Assembly (NCBI GenBank): GCA_021848095.1
Contig: JAJZMZ010000017.1
Span: 1 to 33,063 of the forward strand
Length of the DNA stretch: 33,063 nt
Source: Microcaldota archaeon
GTDB taxonomy: Archaea > Micrarchaeota > Micrarchaeia > Micrarchaeales > CABMGC01
Direction: 5' to 3'
The notes under the pieces were generated by a model, which saw nothing but the letters and a program-made list of their open reading frames with translations, was not told the DNA's origin and made no database searches. This document shows, one piece after another, positions 8,925-17,401 of the stretch. Both the position numbers and the translations under genes were made by a program. Position 1 is the first letter of the stretch. Each line of letters opens with the position of its first letter.

Positions 8925-10001
8925 ATGAACAGTAAAGTGATAACGGCATTGGCTACACCAAACATAGCTATGATAAAGTACTGGGGTAAAAGAGATTACA
9001 CAGGATTAAACACTCCGAATAACTCAAGCATTAGCATGACGCTTGATGAGACATTAAACACAAAAACAACTGTTATGTTTTCAGATAAATTAGATTCTGA
9101 TAAATTATACATAAATGGAGTTGAAGAAAACATACACGGAGATAATGTTTCAGAAAAATCAAAGTACATTAAAAATACACTTATAGAAATGAGAAAACTT
9201 TCAGGTGTTAAAGAAAATGTAGTAGTTGTTTCAGAAAATAACTTCCCTTCAGGAGCTGGAATAGCATCTAGCGCTTCTGGAGCTGCTGCTTTAATTTATG
9301 CATTGAATGAAGCCTTAGAGCTTAAAATGGATGGAAAACAACTTTCTATAATGGCAAGAAAAATAAGCGGAAGCGCTTGTAGAAGTGTTTTTGGAGGAAT
9401 AGTTAAATGGAATGTTGGTTCTCATGATGACGGAAGTGATTCATTTGCAGAGATGGCCTTCGATGTACAACATTGGAAAGAACTTATAGACATGATAGCG
9501 GTTGTTGATCCAGACACAAAGAAAGTATCTTCAAGTATAGGTCACGAAGCTACTGTAAGAACTAGCGTTTTATATAAAAATAGAGTACCTTTTGCAGAAG
9601 AAGGAGTCACTAAAATAGAAGATGCAATAAAGAACAAAGATCTTGATAGTTTATCAAAAGTTATAATGCGTGATAGCAACAACATGCACGCTACAATGTT
9701 AGATACATGGCCACCTATAATGTATCTGAATGACTCTTCAAAGGAAATTGTTTATAAAATACACCAATTGAATGATTCACAACAAGACAAAAAATGTATT
9801 GCAGGTTATACATTTGATGCTGGACCAAATGCACACATAATAACAACTGATGAACATAAAGAAGAAGTGCTTACTGCATTAAAGGATGTTCAAGGTATTA
9901 AGAAAATATTTGAATCTCATCAAGGAGTAGGACCAAGAATACTTCCAGAAAATGAGTCTTTATTAGATGAAAATACATTGACACCTAAGAAGATGAAGTA
10001 A
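8925..10001 (+). CDS. mvaD: Mevalonate (di)phosphate decarboxylase
   Basis: The 358 residues match mevalonate diphosphate decarboxylase closely: ATPNIAMIKYWGKRD (residues 10-24), the phosphate loop PSGAGIASSASG (108-119), SGSACRSVFGG with R153, TWPPIMYLND, and YTFDAGPNA with the catalytic aspartate D298. The sequence resembles the bacterial/eukaryotic type. Its stop overlaps the start of the isopentenyl phosphate kinase gene by one base (TAATG), so the two are co-translated. That pairing raises the possibility that it decarboxylates mevalonate 5-phosphate to isopentenyl phosphate rather than, or as well as, the diphosphate. Substrate choice cannot be settled from sequence alone. A GTGAG site lies close upstream of the ATG. 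Confidence 0.93.
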   Translation: MNSKVITALATPNIAMIKYWGKRDYTGLNTPNNSSISMTLDETLNTKTTVMFSDKLDSDKLYINGVEENIHGDNVSEKSKYIKNTLIEMRKLSGVKENVVVVSENNFPSGAGIASSASGAAALIYALNEALELKMDGKQLSIMARKISGSACRSVFGGIVKWNVGSHDDGSDSFAEMAFDVQHWKELIDMIAVVDPDTKKVSSSIGHEATVRTSVLYKNRVPFAEEGVTKIEDAIKNKDLDSLSKVIMRDSNNMHATMLDTWPPIMYLNDSSKEIVYKIHQLNDSQQDKKCIAGYTFDAGPNAHIITTDEHKEEVLTALKDVQGIKKIFESHQGVGPRILPENESLLDENTLTPKKMK

Positions 10002-10798
10002 TGCAAACAGTATTTATCAAGATAGGAGGAAGTGCAATAACTGACATAAATAAGGAAAGCACTGCAAAAAAAGAAGAGATAAAACGTTTGTTAAATGAAA
10101 TAAAACCTTGCTTAAATAAAAAGAAGGTTTTAGTAGGTCATGGAAGTGGCTCTTTTGCACATATTCCTGCACATAAATACAAACTAAATTTAGGACTTAC
10201 AGAAAAAGATAGTTTATATGGCGCTTCTGTAACGCAAAGCGCAGCTGCAAAGTTACATAGAATAGTAGTAGAGTGTGCAGTGCAAGAAGGACTTTCTACT
10301 TTTTCTTTTTCTCCATCCACTACGGCAGTAGCTGAAAGTGGTAGGATATTTAATTGGGACGTATCCGCAATTGAAAAAGCACTTGAGTTGGGATTTTTGC
10401 CAATAACTTATGGTGATGTTGTTTTAGATAAAAAACAAGGTGTTTGCATAGCTTCAACAGAAGAAGTTTTCAGAGCACTTTCTAAAAAAATAAAACCAGA
10501 AAAGTTGATTATAGGTACAGATGTTGATGGCATATTTGATAAAGATCCTAAATTAAGTCCCGATGCTACATTAATTAAAGAAGTAAATAAAAATAACATA
10601 AAAGATGTATTAAATTACTCGGGAAAATCAACAAAGATTGATGTTACAGGTGGAATGAAAAGTAAAGTTTCACACCTTTATGAAATATCAAAAGAAACAG
10701 GAGCTGTTTGTCAAATTGTAAATTTACAAAAACCTGGAAGATTAAAAGATGCAATATTAGGAAATGAAGTTATTGGAACAATAATTAATGCAAATTAG
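10001..10798 (+). CDS. ipk: Isopentenyl phosphate kinase
   Basis: An amino-acid-kinase-fold enzyme that converts isopentenyl phosphate to isopentenyl diphosphate, the last step of the alternative archaeal mevalonate pathway. The 265 residues show KIGGSAITD (residues 7-15), GHGSGSFAH (46-54) with the histidine typical of IPK (H54), the nucleotide-binding segment TDVDGIFDKDPK, and DVTGGMKSK. The usual 'HGGGSFGH' reads 'HGSGSFAH', a mild variation. It follows mvaD with a 1-base overlap. The gene ends only 3 nt from the end of the convergent polX gene, leaving no room for separate terminators. Confidence 0.92.
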   Translation: MQTVFIKIGGSAITDINKESTAKKEEIKRLLNEIKPCLNKKKVLVGHGSGSFAHIPAHKYKLNLGLTEKDSLYGASVTQSAAAKLHRIVVECAVQEGLSTFSFSPSTTAVAESGRIFNWDVSAIEKALELGFLPITYGDVVLDKKQGVCIASTEEVFRALSKKIKPEKLIIGTDVDGIFDKDPKLSPDATLIKEVNKNNIKDVLNYSGKSTKIDVTGGMKSKVSHLYEISKETGAVCQIVNLQKPGRLKDAILGNEVIGTIINAN

Positions 10799-10801
10799 TA
10801 A

Positions 10802-12529
10802 CTATTTTTTAAATACTTTAATTAACTTCTCGTATGGTAATGTGTTAATTACATCTTTTTTAATTAGCCAACCGCGTTTTGCCATCCCAACTCCATAACG
10901 TAGTAACTCTAAATTATTAACCCTGTGAGAATCAGTATTTATTGAAAACTGTAAGTTAAACTCCTTTGCTCTAAGTATATTTTCATCATTTAAATCTAAT
11001 CGTTCGGGATATGAATTTATCTCTAAAACTATGTTGTTATCTTTTGTCGCTTGAAAAACCTTATCAAGATCAAACTCAATAGGTTGCCTTTGATTTATTA
11101 AACGTGCAGTAGGATGTGCAATAATATTTATTTTGTTTGAGGTTATTGCAGTAAGTAATCGTTTTGTCATGTCTTGTTTGTTCATATTTAAGTTTGTATG
11201 AATACTTGCAAGTACATAATCCATTTTTTCTATAATTTTATCTGAAAAGTCTAGTGAACCATCTTTTAAGATATCAGTTTCTGCGCTTTTTAAGATTTTT
11301 ATCTTTCCATTTAATTTATCATTTAATGTATCTATTTCGTCAAAGTACTTCAAAACACGTTTTTCATCCATACCCCTAGCTATATACTCTGATTTTGAGT
11401 GATCTGTCATACCAATATAACTCCTACCTAGCTTTGCAGCTTCTAATGCCATCTCTTCGATAGTATTTAATCCGTCGCTATGTGTTGAGTGAACATGTAA
11501 ATCTCCTAGTATATCATCAAGTTGAATTAACTTTGGAAGTTTATTTTCTTTTGCAAGCTCAATCTCTCCGCGGTTTTCACGCATCTCTGGTTCAGGGTAC
11601 TCCATGCCTAGTTTTTCGTATATATTGCTTTCATCTTCGCTAGCAACTATCTTGCCTTTCAAATCATAAAGCCCATACTCATTTAATTTATAACCTTTTT
11701 TGATTGCAATCTGACGCACCTTTACATTATGATCCTTACTTCCTATGAAGTACTGCTGTGCTGCACCAAAACTTTCTTTTGAAACAACACGAATATCACA
11801 ACTTATTCCTATCTTAAGCCAAACAGTTGTTTTTGTAGGACCTATGACTATAGTATTTTCTACTTCAGATAATTTAGTAACAAACTCCATAACTTTTTCT
11901 GGAATATTTGAAATTACAAGAATATCCAAATCTCCGACAGTTTCCTTCATTCTTCTAGTTGAACCTGCAAGTACTACCTTTTCAACAAGTCCAGAATCTT
12001 TTAATTGTTTAATTATTAACTCAGCTTCAGGAAGTGCTTTACCGAGAAGTATTCTACCTTTTGATGACTCAAGAAGTTTTAGGCCTTTTTCCAACTCCTC
12101 TTCACTCTTTTGACCGAAGCCGGGAAGTGATCTTATCTTTTTTTCATCGATTACTTTTTTTAGGTCTTCTACATTACTAACTTTTAAATTTTTATAAAGA
12201 GCATAAATACGCTTTGGGCCCAAACCTTGTATTCTTGTTAGATTTTTAAAATCAATAGGATATTTTTTCTTTAGTTCTTGATATTTTTTAATTTTTCCAG
12301 TTTTGACAAACTCGTTTATCTTTTCTGCAAGTGCCTTTCCTATGCCATTAAGTTCTGTTAAACCTTCAATGCCATTTTTTTCAATTATATCGGATACATC
12401 TTCTGGTAAAGATTCAATAGTAAGTGCTGCTTTTTTGTAAGCCCTTATCTCAAAAATGTTAGAGGTTTTTGATAACTCAAGCATGCTTGCAATTTCATTA
12501 AAAATCTCTGCAATTTTTTGATTGTTCAT
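10802..12529 (-). CDS. polX: Family X DNA polymerase with PHP domain
   Basis: The 575 residues carry the full prokaryotic PolX architecture. An N-terminal 8-kDa-type helical domain with helix-hairpin-helix motifs (LNGIGKALAEKI near 60-71, IQGLGPKRIYAL near 100-111, PGFGQKSEEEL near 136-146) is followed by the nucleotidyltransferase palm AGSTRRMKETVGDLDIL with D200 and D202, and a third carboxylate in SCDIRV (D245). A C-terminal PHP phosphoesterase starts at LHVHSTHSDG (344-353) and retains TDHS, IAHP and NTDSH metal motifs, so both activities look intact. The role is gap filling in base excision repair. It lies 16 nt downstream of cca, suggesting one transcript. Confidence 0.95.
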   Translation of the reverse strand: MNNQKIAEIFNEIASMLELSKTSNIFEIRAYKKAALTIESLPEDVSDIIEKNGIEGLTELNGIGKALAEKINEFVKTGKIKKYQELKKKYPIDFKNLTRIQGLGPKRIYALYKNLKVSNVEDLKKVIDEKKIRSLPGFGQKSEEELEKGLKLLESSKGRILLGKALPEAELIIKQLKDSGLVEKVVLAGSTRRMKETVGDLDILVISNIPEKVMEFVTKLSEVENTIVIGPTKTTVWLKIGISCDIRVVSKESFGAAQQYFIGSKDHNVKVRQIAIKKGYKLNEYGLYDLKGKIVASEDESNIYEKLGMEYPEPEMRENRGEIELAKENKLPKLIQLDDILGDLHVHSTHSDGLNTIEEMALEAAKLGRSYIGMTDHSKSEYIARGMDEKRVLKYFDEIDTLNDKLNGKIKILKSAETDILKDGSLDFSDKIIEKMDYVLASIHTNLNMNKQDMTKRLLTAITSNKINIIAHPTARLINQRQPIEFDLDKVFQATKDNNIVLEINSYPERLDLNDENILRAKEFNLQFSINTDSHRVNNLELLRYGVGMAKRGWLIKKDVINTLPYEKLIKVFKK

Positions 12530-12545
12530 TTAATATCAACAAAAA

Positions 12546-13919
12546 TCATATGTAAAATTTCTTCATTAACTCATAAGCTAGTTCATTGTCAATTTTACTA
12601 GAAAAATTATTTTTTGATATTTTTGCATTTGATAAATCAATGTCTTTATGTAAAGATAATTGTTTATTCTTTTTTATTGCATTTAATGCTTCAAGAATAT
12701 TTTTATAATAAACATAATCTAATGAGTAGATTCTTGAATCTATAAATGTAAATCCAAGACTCTTTGAATGAGACTGCATAAACTGTTCTGTTCCTTTTTT
12801 ATTATTTGTTTCAGGTCCTTTAAACAATCTACTTTTCTTTTCTTGTTTTGGTGCCAAAATTGCTATAACTCCATTTCCATTTGTAATAAATTGTAATGAG
12901 GTGTAAACCTCAAACTCATTCTTTTTCAAGTACTCTTCAATTATCGTAGATGATTTTTTAAGTTGTGGCCAGATTATTTCTTCACTTTTATCAGGAACTT
13001 TTGTAATTAAATAAAATAAATCTAACTCACTTTTTTGAATAAATGTTTTTAAGTAACTTTTTAACTTTGTATCAGAGTATTTCATACCATAAAAATAATC
13101 TAATGATGGACTTTCTAAGAACTTTCTTGATATTAATATAAAACGAGATATTGATTCTTTTGATAGAACTGCTGCAACATTTCTTTCTTTATCAATTGGG
13201 TCTACAATTATGAACTCAGAGTTAAATTTTTTAATTAACTCGTTGTGGTTCAGAGTTTCATTGTTTCCAGGAGAAATGATTATTTTATCAGATAATGCAG
13301 AGCCCCACTTTAAAACATTTAAAAATGTTCCAAAGTTATATATGAGTACCTCACATAAATAACCAGAAAACCCTGATGTTTTTGTTTCTGCACCATATAA
13401 AAAATGATTTTTTAAAAAGTACTTTAACAAACGTACTTCATCTTTTTGCTTTTCTTTTAGCTTTTCATTTATGAAGGTTGTATGTAAAGGTGTTCTATCT
13501 ACAGCTGTTGCGAGCTGTTCGGCACTTTGAATTTTCAATGCAGGAACTATGTCTGCTTTTATATTTAAGGATTTTAGAAAAACCCTCACATAAGGATGTT
13601 CAGCATATTTTATTTCATACGAATCGGATTTATTTTTTACAAGAGCTTTTCCATACTTTAAACCCACTCTTTCTAAATAATCTTTTGTTGTTCCGGTTTT
13701 AAAAAGTAAGAATATATCAATATCAGAGTTTCCTTTTAAGTTTGTGCCTCTTGAAACTGAACCAGTAACTGTTATTTCAACATCTTTTGGAACTATTTCT
13801 TTTAAAGAAGATATAATCAAATTTATTTTAACTATAGTATCTTTGTACTCTTTATTAGAGGGCTTTATCTCCTTTAATACATGTTTTAAAATACCATCTA
13901 TGACAGTTTTATTTGACAT
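12546..13919 (-). CDS. cca: CCA tRNA nucleotidyltransferase (archaeal class I)
   Basis: Adds or repairs the 3' CCA of tRNAs. The 457 residues match archaeal CCA-adding enzymes in length and in the active site VTGSVSRGTNLKGNSDIDIF (GS at 53-54, D66 and D68), with a third carboxylate in KADIVPAL (D123). The segment PLHTTFINEKL and the C-terminal alpha/beta region are also typical. The presence of this enzyme fits the tRNA-Ala gene in this window, which does not encode CCA. It is the first gene of a probable cca-polX transcript. Its ATG lacks a clear ribosome binding site, so it may be leaderless. Confidence 0.95.
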   Translation of the reverse strand: MSNKTVIDGILKHVLKEIKPSNKEYKDTIVKINLIISSLKEIVPKDVEITVTGSVSRGTNLKGNSDIDIFLLFKTGTTKDYLERVGLKYGKALVKNKSDSYEIKYAEHPYVRVFLKSLNIKADIVPALKIQSAEQLATAVDRTPLHTTFINEKLKEKQKDEVRLLKYFLKNHFLYGAETKTSGFSGYLCEVLIYNFGTFLNVLKWGSALSDKIIISPGNNETLNHNELIKKFNSEFIIVDPIDKERNVAAVLSKESISRFILISRKFLESPSLDYFYGMKYSDTKLKSYLKTFIQKSELDLFYLITKVPDKSEEIIWPQLKKSSTIIEEYLKKNEFEVYTSLQFITNGNGVIAILAPKQEKKSRLFKGPETNNKKGTEQFMQSHSKSLGFTFIDSRIYSLDYVYYKNILEALNAIKKNKQLSLHKDIDLSNAKISKNNFSSKIDNELAYELMKKFYI

Positions 13920-13998
13920 CTAAACATATACCTATTAAAAGTAAACAAATAAAAACCACTCGCAAATACCCTAAATATACTAACAATTAGACATAGTA

Positions 13999-14031
13999 TT
14001 TATATTTTAATAGTCATTTTATAGCGGTGAG
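13999..14031 (+). promoter_or_regulatory. Promoter and ribosome binding site of the Cdc48-N-like gene
   Basis: A TATA-like box (TTTATATTTT, 13999-14008) lies about 30 nt before the ATG and a clear GGTGAG site (14026-14031) sits 3 nt before it. The divergent cca gene starts 115 nt away. Confidence 0.6.
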
Positions 14032-14034
14032 AGA

Positions 14035-14592
14035 ATGGCAAGACCAGATAAAAAAATTAAAAAGAATATTGTGGAAGAATTTTCTGCAATTGTTGCAGAT
14101 GGAATGTACAGAGATAACAATTTAGGTGTTGTTCCTTTAACAAAAACTATTCAGAAAAAACTAAAGGTACTTCCAGGAGATATAATAGAGTTAAGTTTTA
14201 GTGGTAAAAAGACAGTTGCAACTGTAATAGAGGGTTACAACAAGGACTCAAAATCTAATTATGTAAGATTAGATAAAAGAACTAGAGATCAATTAGGAAT
14301 AATATTAGGTGAAGAAATAACATTAACAAAACCACAGGTTTTCAATGCAAATGAAGTAATTGTAAGGCCAAAAGGAAAGATACCGCATACAATACCAGTA
14401 CCGATAGATTGGCAAACATACTTTAGACAAAGATTAGTAAACAAAGGAGTTATAGAAGGCGATAAGATAAGCATGCCAGTCTTAGGAGTTAACATTGAGT
14501 TTGATGTTGTAAATGTACAACCTTTAGGTGTTTGTAAAGTAACTTCAGAAACTACATTTGATTTTTCTGAAAACAGACAAGCTTGTTGTTAA
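14035..14592 (+). CDS. Stand-alone Cdc48/VAT N-terminal domain protein
   Basis: The 185 residues align by eye with the substrate- and adaptor-binding N domain of archaeal VAT and eukaryotic Cdc48/p97. First comes a double-psi beta-barrel (KVLPGDIIELSFSGKKTVATV, then VRLDKRTRDQLGIILGEEITL near residues 77-98). The second lobe follows (NEVIVRPKGKIPH, the FRQRLVNKGVIEGDKISMPVLG segment, VVNVQPLGVCKVTSET), where Cdc48 typically reads 'VxxTxPxGxVxVTxxT'. The protein stops where the linker to the first AAA domain would begin. No Walker A/B follows in any frame, and an unrelated gene lies convergent. It ends in a Cys pair (ACC). It might act as an adaptor, a competitor of full-length Cdc48, or a separate unfolding factor. 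Promoter and ribosome binding site are good, so it is not a broken remnant. Confidence 0.8.
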   Translation: MARPDKKIKKNIVEEFSAIVADGMYRDNNLGVVPLTKTIQKKLKVLPGDIIELSFSGKKTVATVIEGYNKDSKSNYVRLDKRTRDQLGIILGEEITLTKPQVFNANEVIVRPKGKIPHTIPVPIDWQTYFRQRLVNKGVIEGDKISMPVLGVNIEFDVVNVQPLGVCKVTSETTFDFSENRQACC

Positions 14593-14596
14593 TTAG

Positions 14597-14632
14597 TTTT
14601 TCTATTATTTCTTTTTATTTTTAATTTTTATA
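14597..14632 (+). terminator. Poly-T terminator of the Cdc48-N-like gene
   Basis: Several T runs (GTTTTTC, CTTTTTA, ATTTTTAATTTTT) follow the stop codon directly on the plus strand, the usual form of archaeal intrinsic termination. They overlap the 3' end of the convergent small membrane protein gene. Confidence 0.5.
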
Positions 14633-14968
14633 AGAATACTTCTTATTTTTTGGTTTTTCTTCTATTTGTTCTTCTATCTCAATTACAGAGTTTAATCTTA
14701 TACCTAAATCAGCTATTTTATAACCAATACTTGCAAATAAAAATAATATTATTATTTGTATTATTTCGTAAATCGGACCAGATAATACATTTGATATGTT
14801 AGTTGCTAAAGTATTGAAAGAGTTAGTAATATTATTTCCAGATATTTTATTTGATGTTTGCAGTAGTGAAGACTTACTTGCAGAGTTATATAAACCATAA
14901 CCCATGAAAAAAGCTATTACAATTAATAAAACACCTAAAACAATCAATATGTCTCCTTTATAAGCCAT
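14621..14968 (-). CDS. Small two-helix membrane protein, unknown function
   Basis: I place the start at ATG 14968 (MAYKGDILIV...), 10 codons inside the ORF-track start, because GTGAT stands 4 nt before it (GTGATAAGATG). The resulting 115-residue protein has two predicted membrane helices, ILIVLGVLLIVIAFFMGYGL and EIIQIIILFLFASIGYKIA. They are separated by an approximately 50-residue Ser/Asn-rich loop with potential N-glycosylation sites (NNIT, NIS), and an acidic then basic tail follows (EIEEQIEEKPKNKK). No family is recognised. The loop is presumably extracellular and the tail cytoplasmic. Confidence 0.65.
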   Translation of the reverse strand: MAYKGDILIVLGVLLIVIAFFMGYGLYNSASKSSLLQTSNKISGNNITNSFNTLATNISNVLSGPIYEIIQIIILFLFASIGYKIADLGIRLNSVIEIEEQIEEKPKNKKYSYKN

Positions 14969-15027
14969 CTTATCACACTGAATAATATTAATTAGCAATA
15001 TATTAAATAACTTGTTTTTATTAGTTA

Positions 15028-15951
15028 TTAAGACTTTAATTCTTTTTTAATTTTGTTTGCTATCTCAACTCCAACGATATGTATGGCTTCTCTTGTTGAA
15101 GCGCCTATATGTGGAGTCATTATAAGATTTTTATTTTTTAATGCGTAATTTACGAACCTATTTCCTTTTTTAAGAAATGGTTCTTCTGGAAAAACATCCA
15201 ATGCTGCACCAGATATTATATGTTTTTTCAAAGCTACAAAAAGATCATTTGTGTTTATAACCTCGCCTCTTGAGGTATTTATTAGAAGTGCTGTTTTTTT
15301 CATTAGCTTAAACTGTTTTAATTGCAACATGTTTCTTGATGAAGTAGTAAGCATAGGATGTAGCGATATTATATCAGATGTTTTTAAAAGAGTGTTTAAT
15401 GAAACTAAAGGAACTGAGTTTTTTTTGATAAATGGATCATAGGCTATTACTTTCATATCAAATGCTTTTGCATACTCTGCAACCTGTGAACCTATTCTTC
15501 CAAGACCTATTATTCCGAGAGTTTTTCCATTTAATTGAGTACCTATAAACTTGTACCTTTCCCATTTACCATTTTTAAGATTTTCAAATGCCCAGGGAAT
15601 ATTACGTGAAAGAGCTAGCATTAAAGCAATAGTGTGTTGTGCTGTTGGAAGAGTATGTGCACCATGAAGATTTAATACCTTTATCTTTTTCTTTTTTGCA
15701 TACTCTATATCGATATGATTAAGCCCAGTTGTTGCTGAACCTATTAACTTTAGATTAATTGCTTTATCTAGTATCTTCTTTGTAACTTTTGTATCTACTC
15801 GTATAACTAGTATGTCAAAAATGTGAATTTTTTTCAAAAGTTCTTCGTTACTCATGTTTTTTGCAGTTACATTTCCAATGCCATTAAGTATTTTCATTGC
15901 ATCTTTGTCGAAGTATTCTGGATTATTTACTAAAATATTTAATTTTTGCAT
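15028..15951 (-). CDS. serA: D-2-hydroxyacid dehydrogenase, phosphoglycerate-dehydrogenase-like
   Basis: NAD-dependent D-isomer-specific 2-hydroxyacid dehydrogenase of 307 residues. It has the Rossmann motif GIIGLGRIGS (147-155) followed by an acidic residue (YDP, D172) that favours NAD over NADP. The catalytic triad is complete: R228 in NTSRGEVI, E257 in DVFPEEP and H281 in TPHIGAST. It is the short form without a C-terminal ACT domain. The likeliest role is 3-phosphoglycerate to 3-phosphohydroxypyruvate for serine synthesis, but its place at the end of the citrate synthase operon (23 nt after the unknown 470-residue gene) leaves other 2-hydroxyacids possible. GTGT precedes the ATG. Confidence 0.85.
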   Translation of the reverse strand: MQKLNILVNNPEYFDKDAMKILNGIGNVTAKNMSNEELLKKIHIFDILVIRVDTKVTKKILDKAINLKLIGSATTGLNHIDIEYAKKKKIKVLNLHGAHTLPTAQHTIALMLALSRNIPWAFENLKNGKWERYKFIGTQLNGKTLGIIGLGRIGSQVAEYAKAFDMKVIAYDPFIKKNSVPLVSLNTLLKTSDIISLHPMLTTSSRNMLQLKQFKLMKKTALLINTSRGEVINTNDLFVALKKHIISGAALDVFPEEPFLKKGNRFVNYALKNKNLIMTPHIGASTREAIHIVGVEIANKIKKELKS

Positions 15952-15974
15952 TTTTACACATCGAAATTAAATTT

Positions 15975-17387
15975 TTATGCCATTGATGACTCTTGTGCCC
16001 TAGGATCTGTTGCTTTTATGATTTTTGTAACTGAACTTTTATTGAAGCCTTTGAATCCTTTTGTTCGTTCAAGATCCTCCATGTGACTACCTATTGCTCC
16101 GTTTTTTAAAAAATTATTGTATTGTTCTTTAGTTATTGAAGAGTTAGAGAGTAATTTATCTAATCGTGATTTTTCAACACGCCATAACTCTCCAGAAGTG
16201 AATGCTTGTTTTAAAAACTCAAAGTTAGAAAAGGGTGGCATCACAGTTACCCCAAATTTTGGAAGACTATTTCTTAAAGAGTTAAAATCAAATCTTGCTT
16301 CTAAATGATGCATACCAGCTTGAAGAATACTTTCGCCATGAAGTCCTACCCACAAACCAACTGTTCCTAATGTTTTTCTTTGTTGTAATCCTTTATGTGG
16401 AAAATCAATATCTGTTTCTTCAGAGTAAAGATCAACATCTGTAAATACAACTATATCGCAAACGTCATGTTCCATTATTTGAGCTCCCCAATGTGCTTGA
16501 TCACCTGCATAATATTTTTCTCTGCAAGTATAACCCATTAACTCAAAAATATGTATCATTTTTGAGAAGTTTTGTCTTGAAGAACGATATGTATGATGGT
16601 CTTGATTGCCCCAACCTAAACCTAATTTATCTTGCCTTGATTTTTGTACCTGTCCTGCTAAGTTTCTCCTTTGCCAGTATGCCCTTTCTGATCTGAAAAA
16701 TGCATCAGATACTCTTGCATTATCTAACTTTGAAAGTGCAGAATAAATTAATTTTTCTGTAAACTTTATTCCTTCATTATCATTTTTGAAGTAACGTTGT
16801 CGTGAAAAAAACATGCTCAAAACTGTTAGGTACTCAAAGACATCGTCTTTTGAATTTGTTGAAAAACCATTGTAACCGCGTCTTTCAACAGCAGATAATG
16901 TATAACTTCCTTCTTTTGAAATTATTGCTTTTCTAAAACGTGAAAATGGTTTACCTTCGATATTTGTATTTACTCCAATAGCTTGTATAAAATTATCAAG
17001 TTCTTCTGGTTTCAACACAACCTCAGTTTCATTACTTTTTCCAAGTATTACAGGAAAGAAGTAAGATCTACTGTGTTTGAATGGCTTTCCATATTTACAT
17101 TTTTTATCAACAGGAATAAATTTGCTAAACCCAAGTTTCAGAAGTGCTTTCTCATTTGTTTTACTTTCTGGAATAACAACATAATCCACCCAGTTAAAAA
17201 ACTTTGTTGATGTTTCTGTTGACATTTTTTTAGATAACTGAGCTGCAAACTTATTTTTTTTAAGAAAGTTATTAATTATTGAGGTAAGAAACTTTTCAGT
17301 TTCTGGATAAAGTTTCCAATCAAACTCTTCATTTATTGATGCATCATTTTTGTCTTCGTATTTGTTTTTGTTTTTAGAGTTTACCAT
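15975..17387 (-). CDS. Unrecognised 470-residue protein, possibly a metalloenzyme
   Basis: I cannot assign this protein. It is soluble, with no signal peptide or membrane helix. The C-terminal half looks like an enzyme core, dense in His, Trp, Asp and Glu: WGNQDHHTYRSSRQNF (259-274), YAGDQAHWGAQIMEHDV (293-309), VVFTDVDL (313-320), VGLHGESI (347-354) and AGMHHLEARFDF (357-368). Two 'HH' strands about 96 residues apart (H264/265 and H360/361), each followed by a 'NF/DFN...LxxLGY/FGV' helix-strand pattern, resemble paired vicinal-oxygen-chelate modules. This is only a visual impression. A GTGA site precedes the ATG by 5 nt. It lies 14 nt after the ComA-like gene and 23 nt before the 2-hydroxyacid dehydrogenase, so it is probably part of the same pathway. 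Confidence 0.75.
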   Translation of the reverse strand: MVNSKNKNKYEDKNDASINEEFDWKLYPETEKFLTSIINNFLKKNKFAAQLSKKMSTETSTKFFNWVDYVVIPESKTNEKALLKLGFSKFIPVDKKCKYGKPFKHSRSYFFPVILGKSNETEVVLKPEELDNFIQAIGVNTNIEGKPFSRFRKAIISKEGSYTLSAVERRGYNGFSTNSKDDVFEYLTVLSMFFSRQRYFKNDNEGIKFTEKLIYSALSKLDNARVSDAFFRSERAYWQRRNLAGQVQKSRQDKLGLGWGNQDHHTYRSSRQNFSKMIHIFELMGYTCREKYYAGDQAHWGAQIMEHDVCDIVVFTDVDLYSEETDIDFPHKGLQQRKTLGTVGLWVGLHGESILQAGMHHLEARFDFNSLRNSLPKFGVTVMPPFSNFEFLKQAFTSGELWRVEKSRLDKLLSNSSITKEQYNNFLKNGAIGSHMEDLERTKGFKGFNKSSVTKIIKATDPRAQESSMA

Positions 17388-17401
17388 TATTTCACAATTA
17401 T

